Assembly (NCBI GenBank): GCA_024711325.1
Contig: JANJTC010000003.1
Span: forward strand, 1-64,000
Source of the DNA: Bacteriovoracaceae bacterium
GTDB lineage: Bacteria; Bdellovibrionota; Bacteriovoracia; Bacteriovoracales; Bacteriovoracaceae
DNA: 64,000 nt
Direction: 5' to 3'
Shown: positions 1-8,020 of the stretch, piece after piece
Position numbering within the stretch: the first letter of the stretch is position 1
Layout: each line of letters opens with the position of its first letter
Notes under the pieces: generated by a model
What the model saw: the letters and a program-made list of their open reading frames with translations, nothing else
Databases searched by the model: none
What the model was told of the DNA's origin: nothing
Translations under genes and position numbers: made by a program

Positions 1-2351
1 TAGCGGAAGGAACCAAATTATATTTTACAGAACCCAGAGTCCTGGGAACTGATCTTGCTGGACTAAGTGCCGTTGCCGGAAGTGTGACTGACTCTGACAG
101 CGTTTTATCAGCGATTGGTAAATTAACCGGAAATCAATCCAACCATGTCTTAAAGGCCGGCGATACCATGAATGGTAATTTGCTCATGGGTGGCAACACA
201 GTCACTGGATTGGGTGCACCCTTGCTGAATTCGGATGCTGCAACAAAGTTGTATGTAGATACTGAAGTTAACAATAAAGCTTACTGGACGAAGACCGTGA
301 ATGATCTTTCCTACAGTACTGGTAATGTGGGAGTGGGAACTGCTACACCAACAAATAAATTGGATGTTGTGGGTGATGTCGCTTTAAGTGGTAAGCTTCG
401 CCTTAAGTCAGATACCGCAAATTATATCGAACTCAAGGCCCCGCTGAGTTTAGGTAGCACTCAGACTTATATATTTCCTGCAACCACTGGAACATCCGGA
501 TACGCTTTAACCACAAATGGAACAGGAACTTTATCCTGGAGTGCGGTTGCTACGACTTCGAGTTCCGTGGGTGGAGATTTGTCGGGGACAATCGCGAGCG
601 CGGAGATTGTCTCAGGTGCAGTCGGTAGTACGGAGATTGCTGATCTATCAATTGCCAATGCAGACATTGCAAATACCACCATTACATATAATAAACTGAA
701 TCTGATTGATGGTGACATTCCCCAAGCGAAAGTGAATGGTTTGGCCACGGCCCTTGGTGGCAAGGAGCCAACCATAACTGCAGGAACCACTGCACAGTAC
801 TGGAGGGGAGATAAGTCCTGGCAAACTTTGAACACCACTTCTGTCCCTGAAGGAACAAATCTTTATTTTTTAGATTCGCGCGTGCGAGGGGCACTACTGA
901 GTGGTTATGTGGCCGGGTCTGCGACACCGCTTGCGGCTACGGATACTCTACTTGAGGCACTGGCAAAACTAGAAGGGCAAATGATTGCGAATAAGGCAGC
1001 TGTTGATTCGACGGGGCAGTGGAATAAGAATGGAACCAGTGTTTATTATAACGGCGGTAACGTTGGTATTGGAGTTACTACTCCTCTAAGTAAGTTTCAT
1101 GTTAATGGAACGATAAGACAGCAGGCAGAAGGTACTTATGGAATCATTGAAGGTAATACTTATGCTGATCCAAACTATGCTACTCACTTCATAGGTTATA
1201 GATCCCGAGGAACTGCACTCGCTTCAACATATCCTCAAAGTGGTGATGGACTTGTTACTTTTCAAGGAAGGGATGGTATTGACCGGCTACACATTGGGGG
1301 TATTTCTATCGATGCTGCTGAAAACTTTTCTTTAACTGCAAAGGGAACCAGCATGCGTTTTACTACGACTCCTGTTGGAACAGTTGCTCCTGCAGAGAGA
1401 ATGAAAATAAGTTCTGAAGGAAATGTTGGTATTGGAACTTCTACTCCAACGAGTAAATTGGACGTTAATGGCGATATTGCTCTTACGGGTGATTTAAAAA
1501 TGGCCGGAGGAGATAGTTATATATGGACTAATGGCACGGGAACAGGATTTACCGGTATATTTGATTCAGCAAATAGCCGTGTACTTGTTTACGCTTCTGA
1601 GGCCACTGGTAATGTGGGTATAGGGACAACATCACCTGTGGGAAGTTTACAGGTTAATAACAATGGAGGAACAATTGCTGGGACTTCTGCCAGTATTGCA
1701 AATGCTGCCATTAACATTGTGGGCGGTTCTCCTGGTAATTTAGCGATTGATTCAAATGAAATTCAACAATTTGGAGATTCTCTGAATTTGAGAGGCGAAG
1801 GTGGAATTAATATTAGTACGGGCGATACGGCAGATGGTGATAATTTGCGAGCTCTGACTATTGTTAAGTCTGGAAATGTTGGAATCGGTAGTACCAATCC
1901 TCAGGCCAAGTTAGAAGTCGCTGGTGCGGCCGTCATCGGTACAGGCATGGGTGCCAAAACAATAGGAGTCGTTTCATTTTTTACTTCTAATAATACAACT
2001 GCAAACTATATTCATATTCGCACACCATATAAACCAACGGTTAATAATGGAATGTATCACTTCAAGGTGGAGGGTTATTCTTATGCCGATAGTAAGATCA
2101 TTGATCTTACTTATGTTGGTTATTCTTATACAACCTCTCCAACAGTTATTCAGAATCCCCAAAGTCGTGATCCTCAGGGATTTTTTGCTCCCACTCAATA
2201 TATAGGTTCTAACGGTTATATTTACTTACGATTTAAACCTGGAAATGTTTATTACACGTCATTTAGAGTTGATTCTACTTATGTGGGCAACGGAAGAATA
2301 ATATATCCGGGAGAAATGACCGTGACTGAGTCTTCAGCACCAACTTTGTGA
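1..2351 (+). CDS. Tail-fibre-like repeat surface protein, 5' partial
   Basis: The reading frame is open through the left edge (first full codon at base 3), so the N-terminus is missing. The valine codon GTG at 84 is internal. Five copies of a GNVGIGTTTP-type motif followed by a KLDVNGDIALTG-like segment begin near bases 321, 1056, 1419, 1608 and 1872. Two copies of an EGTNLYFTEPRVRG-like unit lie near 3 and 849, and a GDTMNGNLLMGGN/AATKLYVD segment lies near 165-260. These are hallmarks of the modular phage-tail-fibre-like proteins that are abundant in Bdellovibrio-type genomes. The last ~130 residues form an aromatic-rich beta domain that may be the tip or binding head. No other phage gene is nearby, so a cellular surface fibre or adhesin is more likely than a prophage remnant. 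The ligand is unknown. Confidence 0.85.
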   Translation, partial: AEGTKLYFTEPRVLGTDLAGLSAVAGSVTDSDSVLSAIGKLTGNQSNHVLKAGDTMNGNLLMGGNTVTGLGAPLLNSDAATKLYVDTEVNNKAYWTKTVNDLSYSTGNVGVGTATPTNKLDVVGDVALSGKLRLKSDTANYIELKAPLSLGSTQTYIFPATTGTSGYALTTNGTGTLSWSAVATTSSSVGGDLSGTIASAEIVSGAVGSTEIADLSIANADIANTTITYNKLNLIDGDIPQAKVNGLATALGGKEPTITAGTTAQYWRGDKSWQTLNTTSVPEGTNLYFLDSRVRGALLSGYVAGSATPLAATDTLLEALAKLEGQMIANKAAVDSTGQWNKNGTSVYYNGGNVGIGVTTPLSKFHVNGTIRQQAEGTYGIIEGNTYADPNYATHFIGYRSRGTALASTYPQSGDGLVTFQGRDGIDRLHIGGISIDAAENFSLTAKGTSMRFTTTPVGTVAPAERMKISSEGNVGIGTSTPTSKLDVNGDIALTGDLKMAGGDSYIWTNGTGTGFTGIFDSANSRVLVYASEATGNVGIGTTSPVGSLQVNNNGGTIAGTSASIANAAINIVGGSPGNLAIDSNEIQQFGDSLNLRGEGGINISTGDTADGDNLRALTIVKSGNVGIGSTNPQAKLEVAGAAVIGTGMGAKTIGVVSFFTSNNTTANYIHIRTPYKPTVNNGMYHFKVEGYSYADSKIIDLTYVGYSYTTSPTVIQNPQSRDPQGFFAPTQYIGSNGYIYLRFKPGNVYYTSFRVDSTYVGNGRIIYPGEMTVTESSAPTL

Positions 2352-2452
2352 TTCACAGATCTTATGTTCTTGTTTGGGTAAAATGTTATAACTTCATTAT
2401 TTTTTTGCGCAAAATACCAATTTGTAAAAAGTACTTAAATCCATGATCTTAA

Positions 2453-2481
2453 TTGATATGAGGTTTCTCCTGATATATTTT
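2453..2481 (+). promoter_or_regulatory. Candidate sigma-70 promoter for the exported protein at 2504
   Basis: TTGATA (2453-2458) and TATTTT (2476-2481) are separated by 17 bases, about 20 bases upstream of the AGGAG ribosome site of the next gene. An overlapping TATATT at 2474 is an alternative -10 element. This is a motif match only. Confidence 0.4.
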
Positions 2482-2503
2482 GGCCAAATAATCAGGAGAA
2501 AAT

Positions 2504-3142
2504 ATGAAATTCTTACTCACGGCCCTCATAAGCTTGGTCGCGGCTTCCTCAATTACTGCTTTTGCAAGTAACGGATATAATGTAAAAGTAAGCGATGGCG
2601 GAGCTGCCCATTGTAAAACAAAAGCGGATGTTGTTCGCGGTAGATTTGGGGCGTATAAGACTCATTTGAAGTCTATTGTTGTTGATGGTAATACGGCCGT
2701 AGTAAAGATTGAAACGATCCTCCTTTCTTGTCTTGAAATCGAAGGTAAAATTGGCTTTAGCGAGGTCCGGCCATATGATACCTTAAGTTATCAGACAGTT
2801 ACCTTTGATAATGGAATCCAGACTTTTCATGCAACTCCTGAATTTGTAAAAATGATTGCGTATAAAGATGGTGTTTACAAAAAAATAGCCGATGTAGAAC
2901 TTACTAATGACCTTAAGCAGATGGTAACACTTAAATTAGACCTTGATGAGTTACTGACGGCAAATGAGCGTGAAGATTTAGAATTTGGGAAGGTTGTTTT
3001 AGGTAATTTTGACTATACGTTGCAAAAGACTCTTAAAATCAGTGATAGAGATTATTCAAAACTTATTACATTTGGCTCTTTTAGAATTCATTTTAAAGCA
3101 TCTTTGGATAAAAATAATTCATTGAAAATTCTGGCACTATAG
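2504..3142 (+). CDS. Exported protein of unknown function
   Basis: The 212-residue product starts with a clear signal peptide (positively charged start, hydrophobic core to about residue 18, SITAFA cleavage region), so it is probably periplasmic or outer-membrane associated. AGGAGA lies 6 bases before the ATG. The mature part has two cysteines (in AHCKTK and LSCLEIEG contexts) that could form a disulphide, and it alternates short hydrophobic beta-like stretches with charged loops. I do not recognise a family. It stands alone, preceded by its own candidate promoter, and converges with the next minus-strand gene only 3 bases away. Confidence 0.75.
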   Translation: MKFLLTALISLVAASSITAFASNGYNVKVSDGGAAHCKTKADVVRGRFGAYKTHLKSIVVDGNTAVVKIETILLSCLEIEGKIGFSEVRPYDTLSYQTVTFDNGIQTFHATPEFVKMIAYKDGVYKKIADVELTNDLKQMVTLKLDLDELLTANEREDLEFGKVVLGNFDYTLQKTLKISDRDYSKLITFGSFRIHFKASLDKNNSLKILAL

Positions 3143-3145
3143 AGA

Positions 3146-3466
3146 TTACTGATCTTTGAAGTTTTTAATGTTGAGTTTGGTTTCTAATTCTTTAATCTCT
3201 TCATTGAGCTTATTGTTCTTAGCTTCATGAAGTTTATAATGTAGTAACCCATAAGCCTGCTTGTCTTTTAAGTCTTTGGTTAAAAGTTTTGTTTCCATTT
3301 GAACTAAGCCCAATTCAACTTCTTTGACCTGAGCGGATAGTTCCTTAAAGCGAAAATCAATTTGTTTATAAAGGTCATTGATGAGGGCGGAAGTCTGAGA
3401 GACAATAGCTGTTACGACAACATCATCTTCTACACGGCGCTTTTTCGGGAAAAATCTTTCAAACAT
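3146..3466 (-). CDS. Small coiled-coil protein
   Basis: The 106-residue start at 3466 (MFERFFPKKR) is preferred because AGAGGAG sits about 6 bases upstream. An upstream in-frame start would add ten residues without a ribosome site. The N-terminus is basic (FFPKKRR). Nearly all the rest, about residues 20-100, is highly charged heptad-like helix (LYKQIDFRFKELSAQ, LNEEIKELETKL), so a coiled-coil dimer or a scaffold is likely. There is no signal peptide or membrane segment, hence a cytoplasmic location. No family is recognised. It could be a structural or chaperone-like partner of unknown identity. Confidence 0.7.
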   Translation of the reverse strand: MFERFFPKKRRVEDDVVVTAIVSQTSALINDLYKQIDFRFKELSAQVKEVELGLVQMETKLLTKDLKDKQAYGLLHYKLHEAKNNKLNEEIKELETKLNIKNFKDQ

Positions 3467-3588
3467 AGTGGCTCCTCTTCTTACATCATAGGGCAAAATG
3501 ACTTATGAAGCTTTCGAGGCAAGAATCTCCTAGTAGGTTACCTGTCCATTACGTCTTAAACTATATGGAAATTTAAGGAGTTACCTAA

Positions 3589-4410
3589 GTGAAAAAACTG
3601 ATCGTTATTCTCGGATTATCTTTATCTTTAAATGCTTTGGCCCAAGAGGTAACTGAACCCGCCTGGAAAACGAAGGTGAGAGATCTTATCACTCAAGTCG
3701 CCGGTGTTGATTGGAGTAATAAACTTCTAGGGGCTGCTCCTGCTCCGATGGTTGAAGTACCTATGCCGGAAATACCCACTCAAGAAAAAAAATCAACCGA
3801 TGTTGGAAGCTATACCAGGCAATCTAAAGGACCTACGGAGTTTGATAAATTACCACCCGAACGTAAACGTCAGTTTGATTATAAATTTATAGAAGAGCTT
3901 TTTCATGTTACCCGGAAAACTGAAGCTAAGGATGAGGATTTGGCAAATTGGCTAAATACTTTGGATCAGGGTGGTTCTCGGGAAGGAATTTACCAGGCGT
4001 TAGTATTAGACGAAGTTTACAATGGTCTGGAGAGTATGGAGGATCGACCTGCTGATAAGCTTCTCGATTTTAGTCTAAAGTTTAGTCAGAAGTATTTGAA
4101 TCAGACTTTCGAAAAACAATCTATCAATCAGCTTAATTTGTATTCTTTGAAAAGAATATTGACTGAAAAAAGCCTTGATCTGCTCGAGCTTTATGAAGTG
4201 AAGGACCTGGATTTAATTTATCGCTGGTACGCGAATTTTTCGGCAGACATGGCCCGGAATCATGAATTGATGATGGAGTCACAAATCCGAAAAAACACTT
4301 CAGCCTCATATCATTATGAATGGGCCAAGAGTATGCCAGTTCAGCATATTAAGTCTGAAATTATCATAAAGCTTCATACCGTCATGAATGGTCTACAGAT
4401 GATTCAGTAA
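3589..4410 (+). CDS. Exported protein of unknown function
   Basis: The GTG start at 3589 follows AAGGAG with good spacing. The first 18 residues (KKLIVILGLSLSLNALA) are a signal peptide ending in ALA, so the 273-residue product is exported. A proline-rich linker (PAPMVEVPMPEIP, about residues 50-65) leads into a helical, charged domain of about 190 residues. No motif is recognised. The 3' end overlaps the end of the convergent EpmA-like gene by 7 bases. It may be a periplasmic helical scaffold, but there is no direct evidence of function. Confidence 0.75.
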   Translation: MKKLIVILGLSLSLNALAQEVTEPAWKTKVRDLITQVAGVDWSNKLLGAAPAPMVEVPMPEIPTQEKKSTDVGSYTRQSKGPTEFDKLPPERKRQFDYKFIEELFHVTRKTEAKDEDLANWLNTLDQGGSREGIYQALVLDEVYNGLESMEDRPADKLLDFSLKFSQKYLNQTFEKQSINQLNLYSLKRILTEKSLDLLELYEVKDLDLIYRWYANFSADMARNHELMMESQIRKNTSASYHYEWAKSMPVQHIKSEIIIKLHTVMNGLQMIQ

Positions 4411-5357
4411 AAAAATGGATTTTCGATGTCAAAAAGAGAGTGGAGAAGTCGTTCCACTCCGAGTGCAATTCCTGCAGATGGTGGAAAACCCTTATCCATT
4501 GTTTGATAAAAGTTCTTAGGCTCAGGCAATTGATAGAGATATAATTTTTGTTTTAGATCATTTTGTATTTTGAATCGTCTGCGCTGTTCATTTGCATCTG
4601 TCAGCTCATTGAAACAATTACAGAGTTCAATTCCATCTATATAGACTTCAAAGCGTTCACATACTCTTGGATCACTGGCCTTAAGCGTGGATAAAGCGCT
4701 GAGTGGTGCCGGGAATTCTGTAATCATGAGCAATGGGTATTTTATAAGCACAGGTTCAATGCGATTTAAGTAAAGTAGGAAAAAATAATCATCCCATTCC
4801 AGTTCAACATTCGGGACAGGTACATCGGAATAATTTTTCAGTAAATTCTTAATCGACGGGATGTCCAGATAGTTAAGAATATCAATCTGCAGTTCTTCCT
4901 GAAAAAGTTCCTGCATGGTTTTTTTTATCAGCTTTTGGTCTTTTACTCTTTGCGGGAAATTTCTTTTTTTACCTTCTTTAATCACATAAGAGATTAGACC
5001 TTCTATATCCTGCATGATGCTTTCATACCGCTCATTTTTCCGGTACCACTCAAGCATTAAAAACTGAGAGCGATGAATCGGCGAATCCGGCTCATCCCGA
5101 AAGCAATAGGATAACGAAAAAATCTTATCAAACCCTTCATCGCTTGCAAGAAGCTCTTTCATGCAGAATTCAGGCGAAGTGTGAAGATAAACAGGCCTTA
5201 ACTCTTTTTTATTCACCGAATGAAGTTGAAAAGGGTGAATGTGCACTTCCATGCCAGGATTTTCCACGGCCGGGGGAGTTAAGACGTCTAAGAAGCCTTG
5301 CCCCTGGAAATAGTTTCGAATAATCTGGATGAGTTCAAATTGGTAACGAAGACGCAT
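4404..5357 (-). CDS. epmA: EF-P--lysine ligase, EpmA/GenX/PoxA-like
   Basis: The 317-residue product is a truncated class II lysyl-tRNA synthetase core without the anticodon-binding domain, the known form of EpmA, which attaches beta-lysine to elongation factor P. Motif 2 is visible as CFRDEPDSPIHRSQF with LEWY. The substrate-site segment ELCNCFNELTDANEQRRRF and motif 3 (GIALGVERLLHSLF) are also present. Length matches the family (about 325). The ATG at 5357 shares two bases with the ATG of the divergent Nudix gene, and an in-frame TGA lies just upstream, so no longer start is possible. The partner EpmB and EF-P genes are not in this window. Its role in predation or stress translation is unknown. 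Confidence 0.88.
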   Translation of the reverse strand: MRLRYQFELIQIIRNYFQGQGFLDVLTPPAVENPGMEVHIHPFQLHSVNKKELRPVYLHTSPEFCMKELLASDEGFDKIFSLSYCFRDEPDSPIHRSQFLMLEWYRKNERYESIMQDIEGLISYVIKEGKKRNFPQRVKDQKLIKKTMQELFQEELQIDILNYLDIPSIKNLLKNYSDVPVPNVELEWDDYFFLLYLNRIEPVLIKYPLLMITEFPAPLSALSTLKASDPRVCERFEVYIDGIELCNCFNELTDANEQRRRFKIQNDLKQKLYLYQLPEPKNFYQTMDKGFPPSAGIALGVERLLHSLFDIENPFFY

Positions 5358-5949
5358 GGACTTTCACCGTATAAAACAAATAGTTCAAACAGAGCATACC
5401 CTTCAGGATTATGAGTGGAAAGGGTCTGTCGTCTTTTTATGTAATGAAGAGTACGTTTTCTTCATTAAACGCTCGGAGGCCATGCCCACTCACGGTGGAC
5501 AGATGGCCTTTTTGGGAGGACACAAACAGGATCATGAAAGCGATCCTTGGATTGTGGCCCAAAGAGAATTTGAAGAAGAGACGAGTCTTCCCCGTGACCA
5601 GATTCAGTTTCTCGGTTATTTGCCTATTGTAATGACGGCCCGTTTACAACCTATTGTGCCTGTATTATCAAAACTTTTAATTCCTACAGAAGATTTTTTG
5701 AAACGAGTTAAAAGTAACGGGGAATGGGATGATGTTATTGTTTATCCCTGGAAGGAGCTTGCTAAAGAAGAAAACTGGGAATTTGCCTGGCGCAATGGTT
5801 TTGCCCGTGTTCCCGTACTTTATCATCCTATCCAGAAAGGCACATTCTTGAATTTAACACAGAATTTTCATACCCATTTGTTGTGGGGGGCCACGGCCTC
5901 CATGGTTTGGGATTTCTTACGACTTTACTATGGGCCCGAGGCCGGTTAA
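5356..5949 (+). CDS. Nudix hydrolase, CoA-pyrophosphatase (NudL) type
   Basis: The 197-residue protein carries a Nudix box from GGHKQDHE to REFEEET (about residues 50-73). It has one extra residue between the first Glu and the RE core, as in the NudL/CoA pyrophosphatase subgroup, and the MAFLGGH lead-in also fits that group. The likely reaction is hydrolysis of CoA or its derivatives to phosphopantetheine plus 3',5'-ADP, but other nucleotide diphosphates cannot be excluded. Its start codon overlaps that of epmA on the opposite strand (bases 5355-5358, CATG), and no good ribosome site is seen. It heads the forward run that continues with ftsY 27 bases later. Confidence 0.82.
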   Translation: MDFHRIKQIVQTEHTLQDYEWKGSVVFLCNEEYVFFIKRSEAMPTHGGQMAFLGGHKQDHESDPWIVAQREFEEETSLPRDQIQFLGYLPIVMTARLQPIVPVLSKLLIPTEDFLKRVKSNGEWDDVIVYPWKELAKEENWEFAWRNGFARVPVLYHPIQKGTFLNLTQNFHTHLLWGATASMVWDFLRLYYGPEAG

Positions 5950-5976
5950 TACTAGCGTGCATTAAAAGGAATCATA

Positions 5977-7098
5977 ATGGATTTGCAGAGTATCGTTCTG
6001 GAAAATATTGAAGTTTATGTAAGCGGCTTTATCGTTTTGGGCGGAGCTCTTTTCTATTATCTGCAACGTTTAAAGAAAGCTGAAAAGAAATTAGAAGAAA
6101 AAATACATCAAGTTGAAGAAAAGATTGAAGCTAAACTGGAAGAAAGAAAAGCTCCTCCTGTTGAGATTCCTAAAGTATCCTGGACTGATCGATTAAGTAT
6201 GGGGTTATCCAAATCCCGATCGGAAGTTTGGGGAAAAATCGGAAATTTATTTTCTGGTCCCACTCCTGCCTTGGATGAAATTGAAGAAGTACTTTATACG
6301 GCCGATATACCTACAGGTATGGTTCAGCAACTACTAGGTAAACTAGAAAGTGACGGTAAAGGTAAGAGTGCCGCTGAAATCCAAGATCTTGTTTATGGCT
6401 TTATGAAAGAAAAGATGGCCCCAGTTCAGCAGAACATTCACAAAGACGTTTTTGATTTTCATCCGAATGAAAAGAAAACCCGCGTCTTCATGATCGTAGG
6501 TGTTAACGGGGCAGGAAAAACTACTACGATTGGAAAACTGGCCACGAAGCTTAAATCCCAAGGGGCCAAAGTTATTGTAGGGGCATGTGACACTTTTCGA
6601 GCAGCGGCCGTAGACCAGCTCCAAGTTTGGTGTGATCGGGCCGGAGTTGATATGGTTCGGGCCAAAGATGGTGCAGATCCAAGTGGCGTGGCTTATGACA
6701 CAGTAGCTAAGGCTTTTGCTGAGAACTATGATTACTGCTTGATTGATACCGCCGGCAGACTTCATACCAATCAGAATTTGATGGATGAGCTGATAAAAAC
6801 AAAACGTGTCATGTCAAAAATTAGTCCTGATGCTCCTCAAGAAGTTCTTTTAGTTTTGGATGCTATCACCGGCCAAAATGCTTTGAAGCAGGCCCAGGAA
6901 TTTCATAAAGCACTTCAACTGACTGGAATTATATTCACTAAATGCGATGGTTCGGCCAAAGCAGGAAGTGCTGTTGGCATTGTAGATCAACTTCGCGTCC
7001 CAATTACTTATATTGGAGTAGGAGAATCAGTTGAGGATTTACACTTGTTTGATCTTGAACTTTACCTCAAAACTTTAATTGGTGTAGAGACGACTTAA
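5977..7098 (+). CDS. ftsY: Signal recognition particle receptor FtsY
   Basis: The 373-residue GTPase receives SRP-ribosome complexes at the inner membrane. A transmembrane or membrane-anchoring helix (about residues 13-30) is followed by a charged coiled segment (31-60), the N domain (about 70-165) and the G domain. Seen motifs: P-loop GVNGAGKTTT from about residue 175, DTFRAAAVDQL, DTAGRLH with Asp257, TKCDGSAKAG, and GVGESVEDLHLFD at the C-terminus. The true N-terminal membrane helix is like that of several delta/epsilon-proteobacterial FtsY proteins, rather than the long acidic A domain of E. coli. AAGGAA precedes the ATG. It sits in a housekeeping run ahead of zapA. Confidence 0.97.
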   Translation: MDLQSIVLENIEVYVSGFIVLGGALFYYLQRLKKAEKKLEEKIHQVEEKIEAKLEERKAPPVEIPKVSWTDRLSMGLSKSRSEVWGKIGNLFSGPTPALDEIEEVLYTADIPTGMVQQLLGKLESDGKGKSAAEIQDLVYGFMKEKMAPVQQNIHKDVFDFHPNEKKTRVFMIVGVNGAGKTTTIGKLATKLKSQGAKVIVGACDTFRAAAVDQLQVWCDRAGVDMVRAKDGADPSGVAYDTVAKAFAENYDYCLIDTAGRLHTNQNLMDELIKTKRVMSKISPDAPQEVLLVLDAITGQNALKQAQEFHKALQLTGIIFTKCDGSAKAGSAVGIVDQLRVPITYIGVGESVEDLHLFDLELYLKTLIGVETT

Positions 7099-7169
7099 AC
7101 GACTGAAAATACAACGTTTCCCTAAGCGTCTTCATTGACTTTTATCCGGGCCTCCACTACCTTATTTCT

Positions 7170-7460
7170 ATGACCCAAAGTCAGGAACAAGAATTTGATG
7201 TTTTAGGTTGCAAGGTTAAATACAGACCTGAACGACATGATAGTCACAATGCAAAGGCAGTGATTGATCTTGTGTTGCTGGAAATCCAGGAACTCAAGGC
7301 GAAACGCCCTTTGCTTAGAGATACAGACGTTGCAGTTTTAGTAGCACTAAAAATGGCGACGGAAAAATTAGAGTTAGAGGATGAATATAAAACGAACATC
7401 CTCAAACTTGAAGAATCTCTCGAAACGGCCCTTCAAGCTTTGAGTCTTGAAGAGAATTAA
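7170..7460 (+). CDS. zapA: Cell division protein ZapA-like
   Basis: This 96-residue protein has the ZapA plan: a short N-terminal beta region (FDVLGCKVKYR) and then one long helix. The helical part includes a DTDVAVLVALKMATEKLELEDEY segment that matches the usual 'ilaAlnia-eLl' helix, and it ends in a coiled coil. ZapA cross-links FtsZ filaments at the division ring. Position supports the call: it lies 2 bases upstream of a 5-formyltetrahydrofolate cyclo-ligase gene, the classic zapA-ygfA neighbourhood. In E. coli the 6S RNA gene lies between these two; here there is no room for it. Sequence similarity is weak by eye, so the context carries part of the weight. Confidence 0.75.
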   Translation: MTQSQEQEFDVLGCKVKYRPERHDSHNAKAVIDLVLLEIQELKAKRPLLRDTDVAVLVALKMATEKLELEDEYKTNILKLEESLETALQALSLEEN

Positions 7461-7462
7461 TT

Positions 7463-8011
7463 GTGGATAAAGAAAGTCTTAGAAATGATTTATTATCTAG
7501 GCTCTCTTCATTGTCTAACGACACGATACTATCGTTGAGTTTCTCGTTAACTAATCAACTTATCAAACTTATCTCTTCACTCCCTGAACTTCATGGTCAA
7601 GTTGGAGCTGGTTATTTACCTCTTAAAGACGAAGTCGCTCCGGTTTATCAGGAACTCTTCCGAGCTGTTCCTTTAAGCCTGGCCTATCCGATTTTGTTTG
7701 AAGGTGAAATGCTTTTTGGAATTCCTAACGGAATGCCAAAAGGAGCTACTTGGCTTGAACCACCTTACCATCCGGCCGAACCTGAATGGTTTTTAGTGCC
7801 TGGAGTAGGATTTGACTTGAACGGTGCGCGACTTGGTCGAGGTAAGGGCTATTATGACCGTTATCTTGAGGGCAAGAACTTTTTAAAAATTGGTCTCGCT
7901 TGGTCAGAACAAATTGTAGAAAAAATTCCTGTAGAACAGCATGACTGCTACATGGACTTTATAATAACAGAAGAATTTTGCTGGGACGTAAACCAGCAGG
8001 AAAGATTTTAA
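7463..8011 (+). CDS. 5-formyltetrahydrofolate cyclo-ligase
   Basis: The 182-residue enzyme (YgfA/Fau/MTHFS family) converts 5-formyl-THF to 5,10-methenyl-THF with ATP, recycling an inhibitory folate. The signature LVPGVGFDLNGARLGRGKGYYDRYL is visible around residues 111-135 and includes the folate- and phosphate-binding GRGKGYYDR loop. Upstream GYLPLKDEV matches the usual 'yvPlkgEvd' segment. It starts with GTG 2 bases after the zapA stop, so translation is probably coupled. Length is normal for the family. Confidence 0.92.
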   Translation: MDKESLRNDLLSRLSSLSNDTILSLSFSLTNQLIKLISSLPELHGQVGAGYLPLKDEVAPVYQELFRAVPLSLAYPILFEGEMLFGIPNGMPKGATWLEPPYHPAEPEWFLVPGVGFDLNGARLGRGKGYYDRYLEGKNFLKIGLAWSEQIVEKIPVEQHDCYMDFIITEEFCWDVNQQERF

Positions 8012-8020
8012 GGGGAATAT

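Noticed and set aside
467..927. Minus-strand frames within the repeat protein.
   Set aside because: They mirror repetitive Ala/Gly-rich coding sequence and have no ribosome site.
1..2351. Prophage tail region at the left edge.
   Set aside because: No capsid, terminase, tail-tube or lysis gene follows. The repeats are common in cellular genes of predatory bacteria.
7455..7465. 6S RNA between zapA and the cyclo-ligase gene as in E. coli.
   Set aside because: Only 2 bases separate the genes; no space for an RNA gene.
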